Program-made: the position numbers and the translations under genes
Origin: Actinomycetales bacterium UBA1416
GTDB taxonomy: Bacteria > Actinomycetota > Actinomycetes > Actinomycetales > Actinomycetaceae
Assembly: GCA_002304945.1 (NCBI GenBank)
Contig: DBPQ01000030.1
Coordinates: forward strand, 33,984-42,464
Length of the DNA stretch: 8,481 nt
Direction: 5' to 3'
The notes under the pieces: generated by a model
Told to the model about the DNA's origin: nothing
Databases searched by the model: none
Seen by the model: only the letters and a program-made list of their open reading frames with translations
Part shown: positions 1-5,307 of the stretch, piece after piece
Layout of the letters: every line of letters begins with the position of its first letter
Position numbering within the stretch: the stretch's first letter is position 1

Positions 1-921
1 GGACCACGCGTGCGGGTCGCGGACGAGGGCGCCCCGGATGGTGAGGATGTTGTGCAGGACGTGGGTGGCGTTCTCGGCCATGCACAACGCCCGGAGGTGC
101 GGCAGATGGATGTGCATCTCCGCGGGCGCCTCGGAACCCGGCGCGAGCTGGAACTCCATGTGGACACCATCGACGGTGAGTTCCTGGCCGGTCGCCGTGA
201 TCTCGACCGTGGGCGGGATCAGCGTCACGGTGCCGGTCGACGTCGTCAGGCCGAGGCCGGCGCCGACCTGACCACGCGGACCGCGCTCCAGCGACGCGCC
301 GTACATGTAGCCGGCGCGCCGCGACATCGCAGTCCCGGCGAACACGTTCTCGGACACGGCGTGCCCGGTGAATCCGGCGGGGGCGATGATCGGCACCGCG
401 CCGGAGTCCACGTCTGCCTGGTCCACCACGCCCCGCACGCCGCCGAAGTGGTCGACGTGGCTATGGGTGTAGAGCACCCCGGTGACGGGGCGGTTCCCGC
501 GATGCTCGCGGTAGAGGGCGAGCGCGGCGGCGGCTGTCTCCACCGAGATCAGCGGGTCGATAACCACCACGCCGGCATCACCCTCGATGAAGGTGATCTC
601 CGAGAGGTCGAACCCGCGCACCTGGTACAGGCCCGGCACCACCTCGTAGAGCCCCTGGAGCGCGCCCAGTTGCGACTGCCGCCAGAGGCTCGGGTTGACG
701 GTGTCAGGAGCAGCGCCGGACAGGAATCCGTAGGAGTCGATGTCCCACACCACCCGGCCCGTGCCGTCCCGCACCACGCCGGGCTCCAGGGCGGCGATGA
801 AGCCCCGCCGGGCGTCCTCGAAGTCCTGTCGGTCGGAGAAGGGTAGGGTCGCGCTCAGGTGACCGTGCTGGGCCCGGATCGCGTCCGAGGCCGGCTTCGC
901 GGAGGTGCTGGTTTCGTCCAT
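1..921 (-). CDS. Alkyl sulfatase, SdsA/BDS1 family, metallo-beta-lactamase fold (C-terminal part outside window)
   Basis: The frame is open from ATG 921 to the window edge: 307 codons of a family usually around 620-660 residues. It hydrolyses primary alkyl sulfates such as SDS to alcohol and sulfate with two zinc ions. The zinc motif THSHVDH is at residues 152-158, followed by GSEAPAEM (262-269) and AENATHVLHN (282-291). Compared from memory with Pseudomonas SdsA1 ligands H169, H171, D173, H174, E280 and E299, the equivalents here are H153, H155, D157, H158, E264 and E283, all at a constant offset of 16. The last ligand, His344, would fall outside the window. No signal peptide is seen, unlike secreted SdsA1, so a cytoplasmic enzyme is likely. 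GAGGA lies 10 bases before the ATG, a slightly long spacing; GTG 954 in the same frame is a weaker alternative start. It is the last visible gene of a minus-strand run, after a broken reductase. Confidence 0.93.
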   Translation of the reverse strand, partial: MDETSTSAKPASDAIRAQHGHLSATLPFSDRQDFEDARRGFIAALEPGVVRDGTGRVVWDIDSYGFLSGAAPDTVNPSLWRQSQLGALQGLYEVVPGLYQVRGFDLSEITFIEGDAGVVVIDPLISVETAAAALALYREHRGNRPVTGVLYTHSHVDHFGGVRGVVDQADVDSGAVPIIAPAGFTGHAVSENVFAGTAMSRRAGYMYGASLERGPRGQVGAGLGLTTSTGTVTLIPPTVEITATGQELTVDGVHMEFQLAPGSEAPAEMHIHLPHLRALCMAENATHVLHNILTIRGALVRDPHAWS

Positions 922-976
922 GTCGTAACGGTCCTCGCCGTTCCCCCCGGTCACATCCCCGTGGCGGGTGACCGGG

Positions 977-1296
977 TGAGGGCCGTAGGACGACCAGTGC
1001 CTTGCCGGCGGCGATCCGTTCCAGATCGGCCCGCGAGTACCGGAGCGGCAGGCGCTCCGTCACGGTCATGATGGCGCGCACCATGACGGGCCTCGCGCGC
1101 AGCCGGTATTGCAGGAAGTCCGCGATGCGCACGGGATCGGTGACGGGCTCCGCCGTCGCCGCGAACGCGCGGCCCCGGAGGGTGACCGTCACACGCGAGT
1201 GGTCAGCACCAGTACCGTTCCCGTGGGGCCCTTGCCACGCCTGAGGTTGGTGGCGAGCCGTGCGTTCAGCCGTCGCATGTGGCGATAGATGGTCAC
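977..1296 (-). pseudogene. Remnant of F420-dependent quinone reductase / deazaflavin nitroreductase with internal deletion
   Basis: Two pieces of one family member lie in different frames. Piece 1 starts at GTG 1296, behind a GGGAGG Shine-Dalgarno (1301-1306), and reads MTIYRHMRRLNARLATN... to VLVLTTRV, then stops at 1189. Piece 2 (about 1198 to 977) reads VTVTLRGRAFAATAEPVTDP... to GKALVVLRP, which matches the C-terminal half of these roughly 130-150 residue split-barrel proteins. The segment between them, about 40-50 residues that normally hold the GRxSG cofactor-binding motif and the DW-x-RN motif, is absent. A single sequencing error therefore cannot explain the break. Piece 2 then runs on without a stop to 704, through 218 bases of the sulfatase; another frame has a TGA at 953-951 that may be the original end. 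The GTG overlaps the repair gene's TGA (GTGA), so the coupling signal survives though the enzyme is lost. Confidence 0.8.
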
Positions 1297-1955
1297 GCGC
1301 CCTCCCGGCGCCGCACGATCTCGCCGATCCAGGTGGGCGCGTACGGCGAGGTGCAGTTCGGCGGCGTCGGGTAGTCCTTGAGCACCTCCAGCCGCTCGCC
1401 GATGTCGATGGCGCGGGCGCGGTGCTCGGGGTGCACGATGCCGATCTGCGCGAGGCAGGTGTTCATCGCCCACTGCAGCCGATCCGGGGCGTCCTTCATC
1501 TCCGCCTCGATCGTGTCCAGCAGGGCGGGGAGGTCGAGGCCCTCCGGGGACTTCGCCACCCGCTCGGAGGTCAGCGCCCATCCCGCACTCGCGACTGCCG
1601 GGTCCGGATCGGCGAACCACGCCGCGCGCAACTCCTCGGCGTGCGGGCTCTTCTTCACCACGTAGTTGACCAGCCAGTCCTGCACCTTGGGGGCTCGCGC
1701 CTGCCGCAGCATGCGGTCCAACTCGTCCCGCTCGAACTCCTTCGGCCGGCTGATCAGGAGCGCGAGCAGCCGCGCCGCGGTGTCCCCGGTCTCCCAGAGT
1801 TCGACCGCAAGGCCGTGCTGCACCTTCAGCCGCTTCGCGAGCGCGCGCAGCTTGGTGAGGTTCACGCCGTGGTCGTCGCCGTGGCGCTCGTTGACCGCCC
1901 GCATCCGCGGATCCTCGAGCGTTACCAGTTCGGCCATCACCTGGTCCAGGGTCAC
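1293..1955 (-). CDS. DNA alkylation repair protein (AlkD-like HEAT-repeat fold)
   Basis: A 220-residue protein that I recognise as the DNA alkylation repair family (PF08713), whose studied member AlkD removes N3- and N7-alkylated bases with stacked HEAT-like helices. It starts MTLDQVMAEL. Family-typical stretches include LRALAKRLK (36-44), ELWETGD (52-58), DWLVNYVVKK (93-102), RVAKSPEGLDLPALL (132-146), QWAMNTCLAQIGI (161-173) and KDYPTPPNCTSPYAP (193-207). Length is near normal for this short subfamily. Whether the AlkD catalytic Trp/Asp pair is kept cannot be judged by eye; DWLVNYV stands where a WD-rich helix would be expected. Start GTG 1955 is chosen because it overlaps the upstream TGA (GTGA) and has GAGGT 6 bases ahead. 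The downstream reductase remnant overlaps its stop the same way. The role as glycosylase is inferred from the family; confidence in the family is high. Confidence 0.88.
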   Translation of the reverse strand: MTLDQVMAELVTLEDPRMRAVNERHGDDHGVNLTKLRALAKRLKVQHGLAVELWETGDTAARLLALLISRPKEFERDELDRMLRQARAPKVQDWLVNYVVKKSPHAEELRAAWFADPDPAVASAGWALTSERVAKSPEGLDLPALLDTIEAEMKDAPDRLQWAMNTCLAQIGIVHPEHRARAIDIGERLEVLKDYPTPPNCTSPYAPTWIGEIVRRREGA

Positions 1956-2380
1956 TGCGTGACCTCGATGCTCGTGACGTCCTCGTAGGCATGGGCCGCC
2001 AGTTCCCGCAGCACGTCCAGATCGAGGTGTTCCAGCCGGGTGGCGTAGACGCAACCCACTCCGAGCGTGTGCCGGCCGATGCGGCCGAGCAGCTCCTCGC
2101 TCCGCGGGTGGCCCTGCAGACCGTAGAGGGAGAGCTTGGCCTTGCGCGGGGAGAACCCCACCCGGAACCACGTGCCCTCGCTCGCTCCGCTCGGGGAACG
2201 GTAGTGCAGGGAGCCGTACCCGACCATCGACGGTCCCCACATCACGGGCCCATCTCCGGTGGCCTCCCGCATGAGGGCGAGGAGGATGCGCCCCTCCTCC
2301 GCGCGCCGCGGCTCCAGGGAATTGAGGAAGTCCTGTGGGTCGACGTCGGTCGGGCCTGTCGTGGGTGCCTTGCCAGCCAT
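1952..2380 (-). CDS. DUF1801 domain protein (YdhG-like)
   Basis: A 142-residue protein of the DUF1801/YdhG group, small alpha-beta proteins of unsettled function; some relatives are called iron chaperones. Family marks are the early helix RRAEEGRILLALMREATG (25-42), PVMWGPSMVGYGSLHYR (45-61) and WFRVGFSPRKAKLSLY (71-86), then ELLGRIGRHTLGVGCVY (96-112) and a closing helix. I chose ATG 2380 over the same-frame ATG 2473 because the family begins here and because CACAAT sits exactly 6 bases ahead, which fits a leaderless transcript. There is no real Shine-Dalgarno, only a G run touching the ATG. It is the first gene of an overlapping run: its TGA shares bases with the GTG of the alkylation repair gene, so the two are probably made together. 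What DUF1801 contributes to repair is not known. Confidence 0.88.
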   Translation of the reverse strand: MAGKAPTTGPTDVDPQDFLNSLEPRRAEEGRILLALMREATGDGPVMWGPSMVGYGSLHYRSPSGASEGTWFRVGFSPRKAKLSLYGLQGHPRSEELLGRIGRHTLGVGCVYATRLEHLDLDVLRELAAHAYEDVTSIEVTQ

Positions 2381-2386
2381 CCCCCG

Positions 2387-2392
2387 ATTGTG
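2387..2392 (-). promoter_or_regulatory. -10 box of a leaderless promoter for the DUF1801 operon
   Basis: On the minus strand CACAAT is followed by six bases and then ATG 2380. That spacing puts the transcription start on or next to the A of the start codon. No convincing -35 element is seen at 16-18 bases upstream. Confidence 0.45.
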
Positions 2393-2488
2393 CCGCATGC
2401 CACCGTCAGGCTCCCGCGAGGCGGGCGCGAACCCATTCACAACGCCATGGTCCAAGGCGACAGTCTTGTACATCGCCGCGTCGACGTC

Positions 2489-3082
2489 TCAGTCCGCTTG
2501 CTGGGTGCCCGTCAGCTCCCACAGCGTGTCCTCGAACGCGATGCAGATCTCCAGGATCCCGGCCACGAGCTCGCGCGTCTCCTCCGGCGTCAGGTCCCAG
2601 AGGTCCCGCAACGGCGGGCGGGGCGGGATCGGAGCGACGGCTCTTTCGATGATGCGGTTCTGATGCGCGGGAATCTCCCAGTCCTCGCTGATCACCCTGA
2701 GCTGCTCGGCGAGGACGAAGCGAGCCGGTCCGTCCTTCTCGAGGATGGCAACGGCGTCGTGCAACCACGCGTCGTCGTCGCCCGCCTCGACCTCGTCGAC
2801 CAGCTGTTCGTACAGGATCATCCCCGCAGCGGCAAGCACGGGGACGTGCTGCTCGTGGTCGTCGAAGGGCAGCTTGACGGCGCGATCCACGTAGCGCATC
2901 GCGCGGGCCCTGTCGGATCGCCAATCGCGCAACGCCTTGGCGAGCAGGTTGTCGGCCGCCGTCATCAGGCCGATGCTGATCGGCTGCAACGTCCGCCCCG
3001 ATACGGAAGCGAGGTCACCGAACGCGCGGCTCGACTGCGCGCGCAAGTACGCCTCCAACTGGTCCACCACGCGATCGTCCAC
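2489..3082 (-). CDS. Hypothetical protein, about 197 residues, helical
   Basis: I do not recognise this family. The frame is 197 codons with strong actinobacterial third-position GC, and it lies on the same strand as the DUF1801 operon, 108 bases upstream of it. The start is GTG 3082, preceded by TACCCT seven bases away and no Shine-Dalgarno, so it is probably leaderless. The protein is soluble, acidic and mostly helical: QLEAYLRAQ (8-16), ADNLLAKALRDW (43-54), a Trp/Asp/Glu-rich middle (about 76-135), then PIPPRPPLRDLWDLTPEETR (151-170), a proline linker leading to a final helix rich in Glu, Leu and Trp. No signal peptide, membrane helix or metal motif is visible. Divergent transcription from the oxidoreductase at 3127 across 44 bases could mean shared control. 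Function is unknown. Confidence 0.8.
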   Translation of the reverse strand: MDDRVVDQLEAYLRAQSSRAFGDLASVSGRTLQPISIGLMTAADNLLAKALRDWRSDRARAMRYVDRAVKLPFDDHEQHVPVLAAAGMILYEQLVDEVEAGDDDAWLHDAVAILEKDGPARFVLAEQLRVISEDWEIPAHQNRIIERAVAPIPPRPPLRDLWDLTPEETRELVAGILEICIAFEDTLWELTGTQQAD

Positions 3083-3089
3083 GGGTCCG

Positions 3090-3095
3090 AGGGTA
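3090..3095 (-). promoter_or_regulatory. -10 box of a leaderless promoter for the hypothetical gene
   Basis: Minus-strand TACCCT fits the TANNNT consensus and is followed by seven bases and then GTG 3082. This supports the GTG as both transcription and translation start. Confidence 0.45.
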
Positions 3096-3104
3096 CCGGC
3101 CGGT
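3095..3104. promoter_or_regulatory. Perfect 10-bp palindrome between divergent promoters
   Basis: ACCGGCCGGT is self-complementary and lies between the two oppositely oriented -10 boxes at 3090-3095 and 3115-3120, touching the left one. A dimeric regulator bound here could affect both genes. GC-rich palindromes of this length also arise by chance in such DNA, so it is only a candidate operator. Confidence 0.25.
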
Positions 3105-3114
3105 CATCCTCGCG

Positions 3115-3120
3115 GATACT
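3115..3120 (+). promoter_or_regulatory. -10 box of a leaderless promoter for the deazaflavin oxidoreductase
   Basis: GATACT differs from TATACT in one base and is followed by six bases and then ATG 3127. No Shine-Dalgarno precedes the ATG, so the transcript probably begins at the start codon. Confidence 0.45.
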
Positions 3121-3126
3121 TGACGG

Positions 3127-3606
3127 ATGAGCATGGTCGATCGCCGTCCCGGCCGCATCACCCGCGCGTTCCTCCGCATGCCCGTGTACCTCTACCGCGG
3201 CGGCCTCGGACGACTCCTCGGCACGCGCTTCCTCTACCTCGTCCACGAGGGCCGCACCACCGGCCGGCGCCGCGACACCGTCCTCGAGGTGGTCCACCTG
3301 GACGAGCGCATCCCCGAGGCGGTGGTGGTCGCCGCGTGGGGGAGGCGCAGCGACTGGTTCCGCAACATCACGGCCCATCCCCCGCGCGACGTCTGGGTGG
3401 GCCGCCACCACTGGGCCCGTCCCCGGTTCCGCCTGCTCGAGCCGGACGAGCTGGCCGCCGTCCTCACCGACTACGGCCGCCGCCACCCGCGCGCGTGGCG
3501 CACGCTCGGACCCCGCCTCGGTCTCGACCGCGAGCTGACGCCGACGACGGCGCGCGCCGCTGCCGCCCGCTTCCCCGCCGTCGCGTTCCGCCCGGCGTCC
3601 GACTGA
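3127..3606 (+). CDS. Deazaflavin (F420)-dependent nitroreductase-family protein, intact
   Basis: A 159-residue split beta-barrel protein of the DUF385 / PF04075 group, whose studied members (mycobacterial Ddn and F420H2-dependent quinone reductases) transfer hydride from reduced F420 to quinones or nitro compounds. The pattern is an amphipathic N-terminal helix, a first strand FLYLVHEGRTTGRRR (35-49) with the Gly/Arg-rich turn that normally holds the cofactor phosphates, EAVVVAAWGRRSDWFRN (64-80) and the C-terminal helices ELAAVLTDYGRRHPRAW (108-124). The DWFRN and ITAHP stretch (76-85) is typical. The usual GRxSG is GRTTGR here (42-47). ATG 3127 is chosen over ATG 3133, two codons later, because of the -10 box spacing. 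It is divergent from the hypothetical gene and 30 bases ahead of the DUF2905 gene, which has its own promoter-like box. Actual cofactor and substrate are inferred from the family only. Confidence 0.88.
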   Translation: MSMVDRRPGRITRAFLRMPVYLYRGGLGRLLGTRFLYLVHEGRTTGRRRDTVLEVVHLDERIPEAVVVAAWGRRSDWFRNITAHPPRDVWVGRHHWARPRFRLLEPDELAAVLTDYGRRHPRAWRTLGPRLGLDRELTPTTARAAAARFPAVAFRPASD

Positions 3607-3624
3607 GCACCGCCCGCCGACCAG

Positions 3625-3630
3625 CAGAAT
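3625..3630 (+). promoter_or_regulatory. -10 box of a leaderless promoter for the DUF2905 gene
   Basis: CAGAAT is followed by six bases and then ATG 3637, with no Shine-Dalgarno between the previous stop and this start. The gene may have its own transcript although it is only 30 bases behind its neighbour. Confidence 0.4.
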
Positions 3631-3636
3631 GGACCC

Positions 3637-3849
3637 ATGGGACGCGAGCTGGGACCGGTGCTGGTGGGGATCGGGATCGTCGTGGTGGTCATCGGTCTGC
3701 TGGCGTGGTCCGGCGGGATGTCCTGGTTCGGGTGCCTCCCCGGCGACATCCGGATCGAGGGCGAGAACACGCGCGTCTACGTCCCCTGGGTCTCGATGCT
3801 GATGATCTCGGCAGTCCTCAGCCTGGTGCTCTGGTCACTGCGCCGCTGA
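3637..3849 (+). CDS. DUF2905 family small membrane protein
   Basis: A 70-residue protein with two membrane helices, about residues 6-25 (a Val/Ile/Gly-rich stretch after MGREL) and 51-67 (ending SLVLWSLRR). Between them lies FGCLPGDIRIEGENTRVYVP (31-50), the conserved LPGDI(R/H)IE loop that defines DUF2905 (PF11146). Length equals that of the family. Basic residues at both ends place both termini on the cytoplasmic side and the conserved loop outside, if the positive-inside rule holds. The function of the family is not known. It follows the oxidoreductase on the same strand. The next gene to the right, the DUF6767-like one, converges on it. Confidence 0.88.
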   Translation: MGRELGPVLVGIGIVVVVIGLLAWSGGMSWFGCLPGDIRIEGENTRVYVPWVSMLMISAVLSLVLWSLRR

Positions 3850-4049
3850 GAGCGTCAGGAGGGTGCACTCACCCCCGAGCACCGTCTACAGGCATGTTGA
3901 ATCAGGGCAGCCGACGAAACGCCCGCAGCACCTGTGGCCCGTCAGCGGCGGGCCTGTGAGCAGTTCCTTGCGGATGCGCAAGCCACTGCGCACAGACCCA
4001 CGCCCCAGGATGAGGGCATCCATTTCCCGGTGCAGCCGCCGGCGCGGCC
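3850..4049. other. Convergent intergenic region without a recognised gene
   Basis: This 200-base gap separates the ends of the DUF2905 gene (plus) and the DUF6767-like gene (minus). Short frames cross it but none resembles a known protein or has a good start signal. Its only visible structure is the hairpin at 3936-3954. Confidence 0.5.
3936..3954. terminator. GC-rich hairpin between convergent genes, possible bidirectional terminator
   Basis: GGCCCG and CGGGCC form a perfect 6-bp stem around a 7-base loop. The hairpin lies between two convergent genes, where a two-way terminator is expected, but neither side has a T tract. High-GC bacteria do use such hairpins, so this is a weak candidate. 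Confidence 0.25.
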
Positions 4050-4232
4050 TCAGCCCACGAATGAGTCCCGGTGTTCCCGTCGTGCGGCAGCGAACTCCTC
4101 AGCCATCTCCGGGTCCGACTGGACGAGGTAGACCAACCCGCAGTTCTGGGGACCGTCCGCGCCGGGGAAGCACAGGGTGCACGACTCTCCGAATCGGATC
4201 GGGCACTTGGGTTCCGGGCGCTTCCTGGGCAT
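4050..4232 (-). CDS. DUF6767-like four-cysteine small protein
   Basis: A 60-residue protein, MPRKRPEPKCPIRFGESCTL onward, with cysteines at 10, 18, 21 and 31 (C-x7-C-x2-C-x9-C) and the stretch GPQNCGLVYLVQSDPEM (27-43). From memory this matches the actinobacterial DUF6767 proteins (KCPIRPGEPCTLC, then a NCGLVYLV segment). The four cysteines suggest a bound zinc or iron-sulfur cluster, but this is inference; no function is known. The C-terminal third is charged and helical. ATG 4232 is supported by an excellent Shine-Dalgarno, AGGAGGAG at 4237-4244, about 4-6 bases ahead. It is transcribed divergently from the alpha/beta hydrolase operon across 166 bases, and its coding strand overlaps a longer antisense frame that should be ignored. 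Confidence that it is a gene is high, moderate for the family number. Confidence 0.82.
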   Translation of the reverse strand: MPRKRPEPKCPIRFGESCTLCFPGADGPQNCGLVYLVQSDPEMAEEFAAARREHRDSFVG

Positions 4233-4368
4233 CGATCTCCTCCTCACACAAGGCAACACCACTCGTGGCCGAGCGCATCCTTGTTGCGGCCGTTTCCTTC
4301 GGTGAACTCGCTCACGCCCGAGCCGAGCACAGGGACCTTCGACCCTGCAATCTTCGGCTAAGCGCCTG

Positions 4369-4374
4369 TAGAAT
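4369..4374 (+). promoter_or_regulatory. -10 box upstream of the alpha/beta hydrolase operon
   Basis: TAGAAT matches TATAAT in five of six bases. A start site about 6-7 bases downstream would leave a short leader that contains GAGGAG (4387-4392), six bases before ATG 4399. The -35 candidate TGCAAT (4346-4351, 17-base spacer) is poor. Unlike several neighbours, this operon is therefore led by a leader with a Shine-Dalgarno site. Confidence 0.45.
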
Positions 4375-4398
4375 TCAGCTCTCACAGAGGAGAGCGCC

Positions 4399-5292
4399 AT
4401 GGACACCGTGTCCGAGGAAAGGGAATGGACTGCTCGGGTCAATGGCACCGAGCTTCGTGTCGGGGAGGTCGGCGCCGGGGCCGAGACGGTGGTGTTCTCG
4501 CCGGCGCTGTTCACGAACCGCGAGCTCTTCGATCCGCTGGTGGACGCGCTGAAGAACGACCACCGCTACATCCGGTACGACCACCGCGGCCAGGGCGACA
4601 GCGGCTTCGGAGTCCGCCAATCATCCGACCTCCTCTCGTCCGAGGGGCTGTACGCCGACGCCGTCGCGCTCCTGGACGAGCTGCACGTCGAGTCTTGCCA
4701 CTGGGTGGGAGCCTCGATCGGTGGCTTCGTCGGGATGCGGCTGGCCGCCCGTCACCCCGAACGCATCCGCTCGCTCGTGCTCATCGGTCCTGCGATGCAC
4801 CCGCTTTCAGCGGCGGAGCGGCGGCAGATCACGTTGCTCGGCCTCGCGATCCGCGCGATCGGGCGGCTCGGCCGGTACGGCATCGGGATGCGCCGGAGAG
4901 TGGCGGACCGCGTCATGCGGAACAGGTTCGGGGCCACGTTCATGGCCGACCCGGCCCGCGCCGAGACCCGCGAGTTCTGGCGGCAACGCTACGCAGCGCA
5001 GCTGGTGCCGAAGGCCGTGCCCATGGCGCGTGCCGTGTTCGGCTCTGCCGAGAACTCTCCCGCGATGCTCGGCCAGATCGCGGCACCCACGCTGCTGGTG
5101 GTCGGGAACAATCCGCCCGCGGGTGTCGATCCCGCCAACGCCAACACGGAGGACCGCGAGATCCAGCAGGCGATCCCGGGTTCCCGCCTGGTCATCGTCC
5201 CCGGGGCGGGGCACATGGTCCTCGTCGAGGAGCCGGCCGCCGCCACCGCCGTCATCACCGAGTTCATCCGCTCGGCCCCAGCGAAGGCCTGA
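4399..5292 (+). CDS. Alpha/beta-fold hydrolase
   Basis: A 297-residue cytoplasmic serine hydrolase. The nucleophile elbow GASIGG is at 104-109 with Ser106, and the catalytic His is His272 in GAGHMVLVEEP (269-279). RYDHRGQGDSG (59-69) is the usual loop after strand 4. A cap region covers about 131-205. The first oxyanion stretch is SPALFTN (34-40) rather than HG. The acid usually found after strand 7 (G-x-x-D) is not in place: the sequence is VVGNNPPAGVD (234-244), so Asp244 or an earlier acidic residue must serve. Overall resemblance is to 3-oxoadipate enol-lactonase and related esterases, but no substrate can be assigned. It starts at ATG 4399 behind GAGGAG. Its stop is 15 bases ahead of the fusion gene, so the two form an operon. 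Confidence 0.92.
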   Translation: MDTVSEEREWTARVNGTELRVGEVGAGAETVVFSPALFTNRELFDPLVDALKNDHRYIRYDHRGQGDSGFGVRQSSDLLSSEGLYADAVALLDELHVESCHWVGASIGGFVGMRLAARHPERIRSLVLIGPAMHPLSAAERRQITLLGLAIRAIGRLGRYGIGMRRRVADRVMRNRFGATFMADPARAETREFWRQRYAAQLVPKAVPMARAVFGSAENSPAMLGQIAAPTLLVVGNNPPAGVDPANANTEDREIQQAIPGSRLVIVPGAGHMVLVEEPAAATAVITEFIRSAPAKA

Positions 5293-5297
5293 CACCC

Positions 5298-5303
5298 AGG
5301 AGG
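5298..5303 (+). promoter_or_regulatory. Shine-Dalgarno that decides the start of the fusion gene
   Basis: AGGAGG is a full anti-16S match lying 4 bases before GTG 5308. The overlapping ATG 5306 reads directly into TGA and cannot be used, so GTG 5308 is the start. Confidence 0.7.
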
Positions 5304-5307
5304 ACAT

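Noticed and set aside
10..846. Long plus-strand open frame opposite the sulfatase
   Set aside because: It is Arg/His/Gly/Val-rich low-quality sequence, and the minus strand encodes a clear alkyl sulfatase with all metal motifs.
704..1192. 162-codon minus-strand frame as an intact gene
   Set aside because: Only its first 72 codons resemble a protein family, the C-terminal half of a quinone reductase. The rest is an out-of-frame shadow of the sulfatase, so it is treated as part of a pseudogene.
2381..2473. Upstream extension of the DUF1801 frame to ATG 2473
   Set aside because: The extra 31 residues do not match the family, and the -10 spacing and homology both favour ATG 2380.
1991..3130. 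379-codon plus-strand frame across the DUF1801 and unknown genes
   Set aside because: It spans two minus-strand genes and their promoters and has no family resemblance; stop-free antisense frames are common in GC-rich DNA.
2937..3959. 340-codon plus-strand frame overlapping the oxidoreductase and DUF2905 genes
   Set aside because: Pro/Arg/His-rich shadow in another frame of two recognisable genes on the same strand.
3863..4552. 229-codon plus-strand frame over the DUF6767-like gene
   Set aside because: No family signal, and it conflicts with a minus-strand small gene and the hydrolase start, both of which have good ribosome sites.
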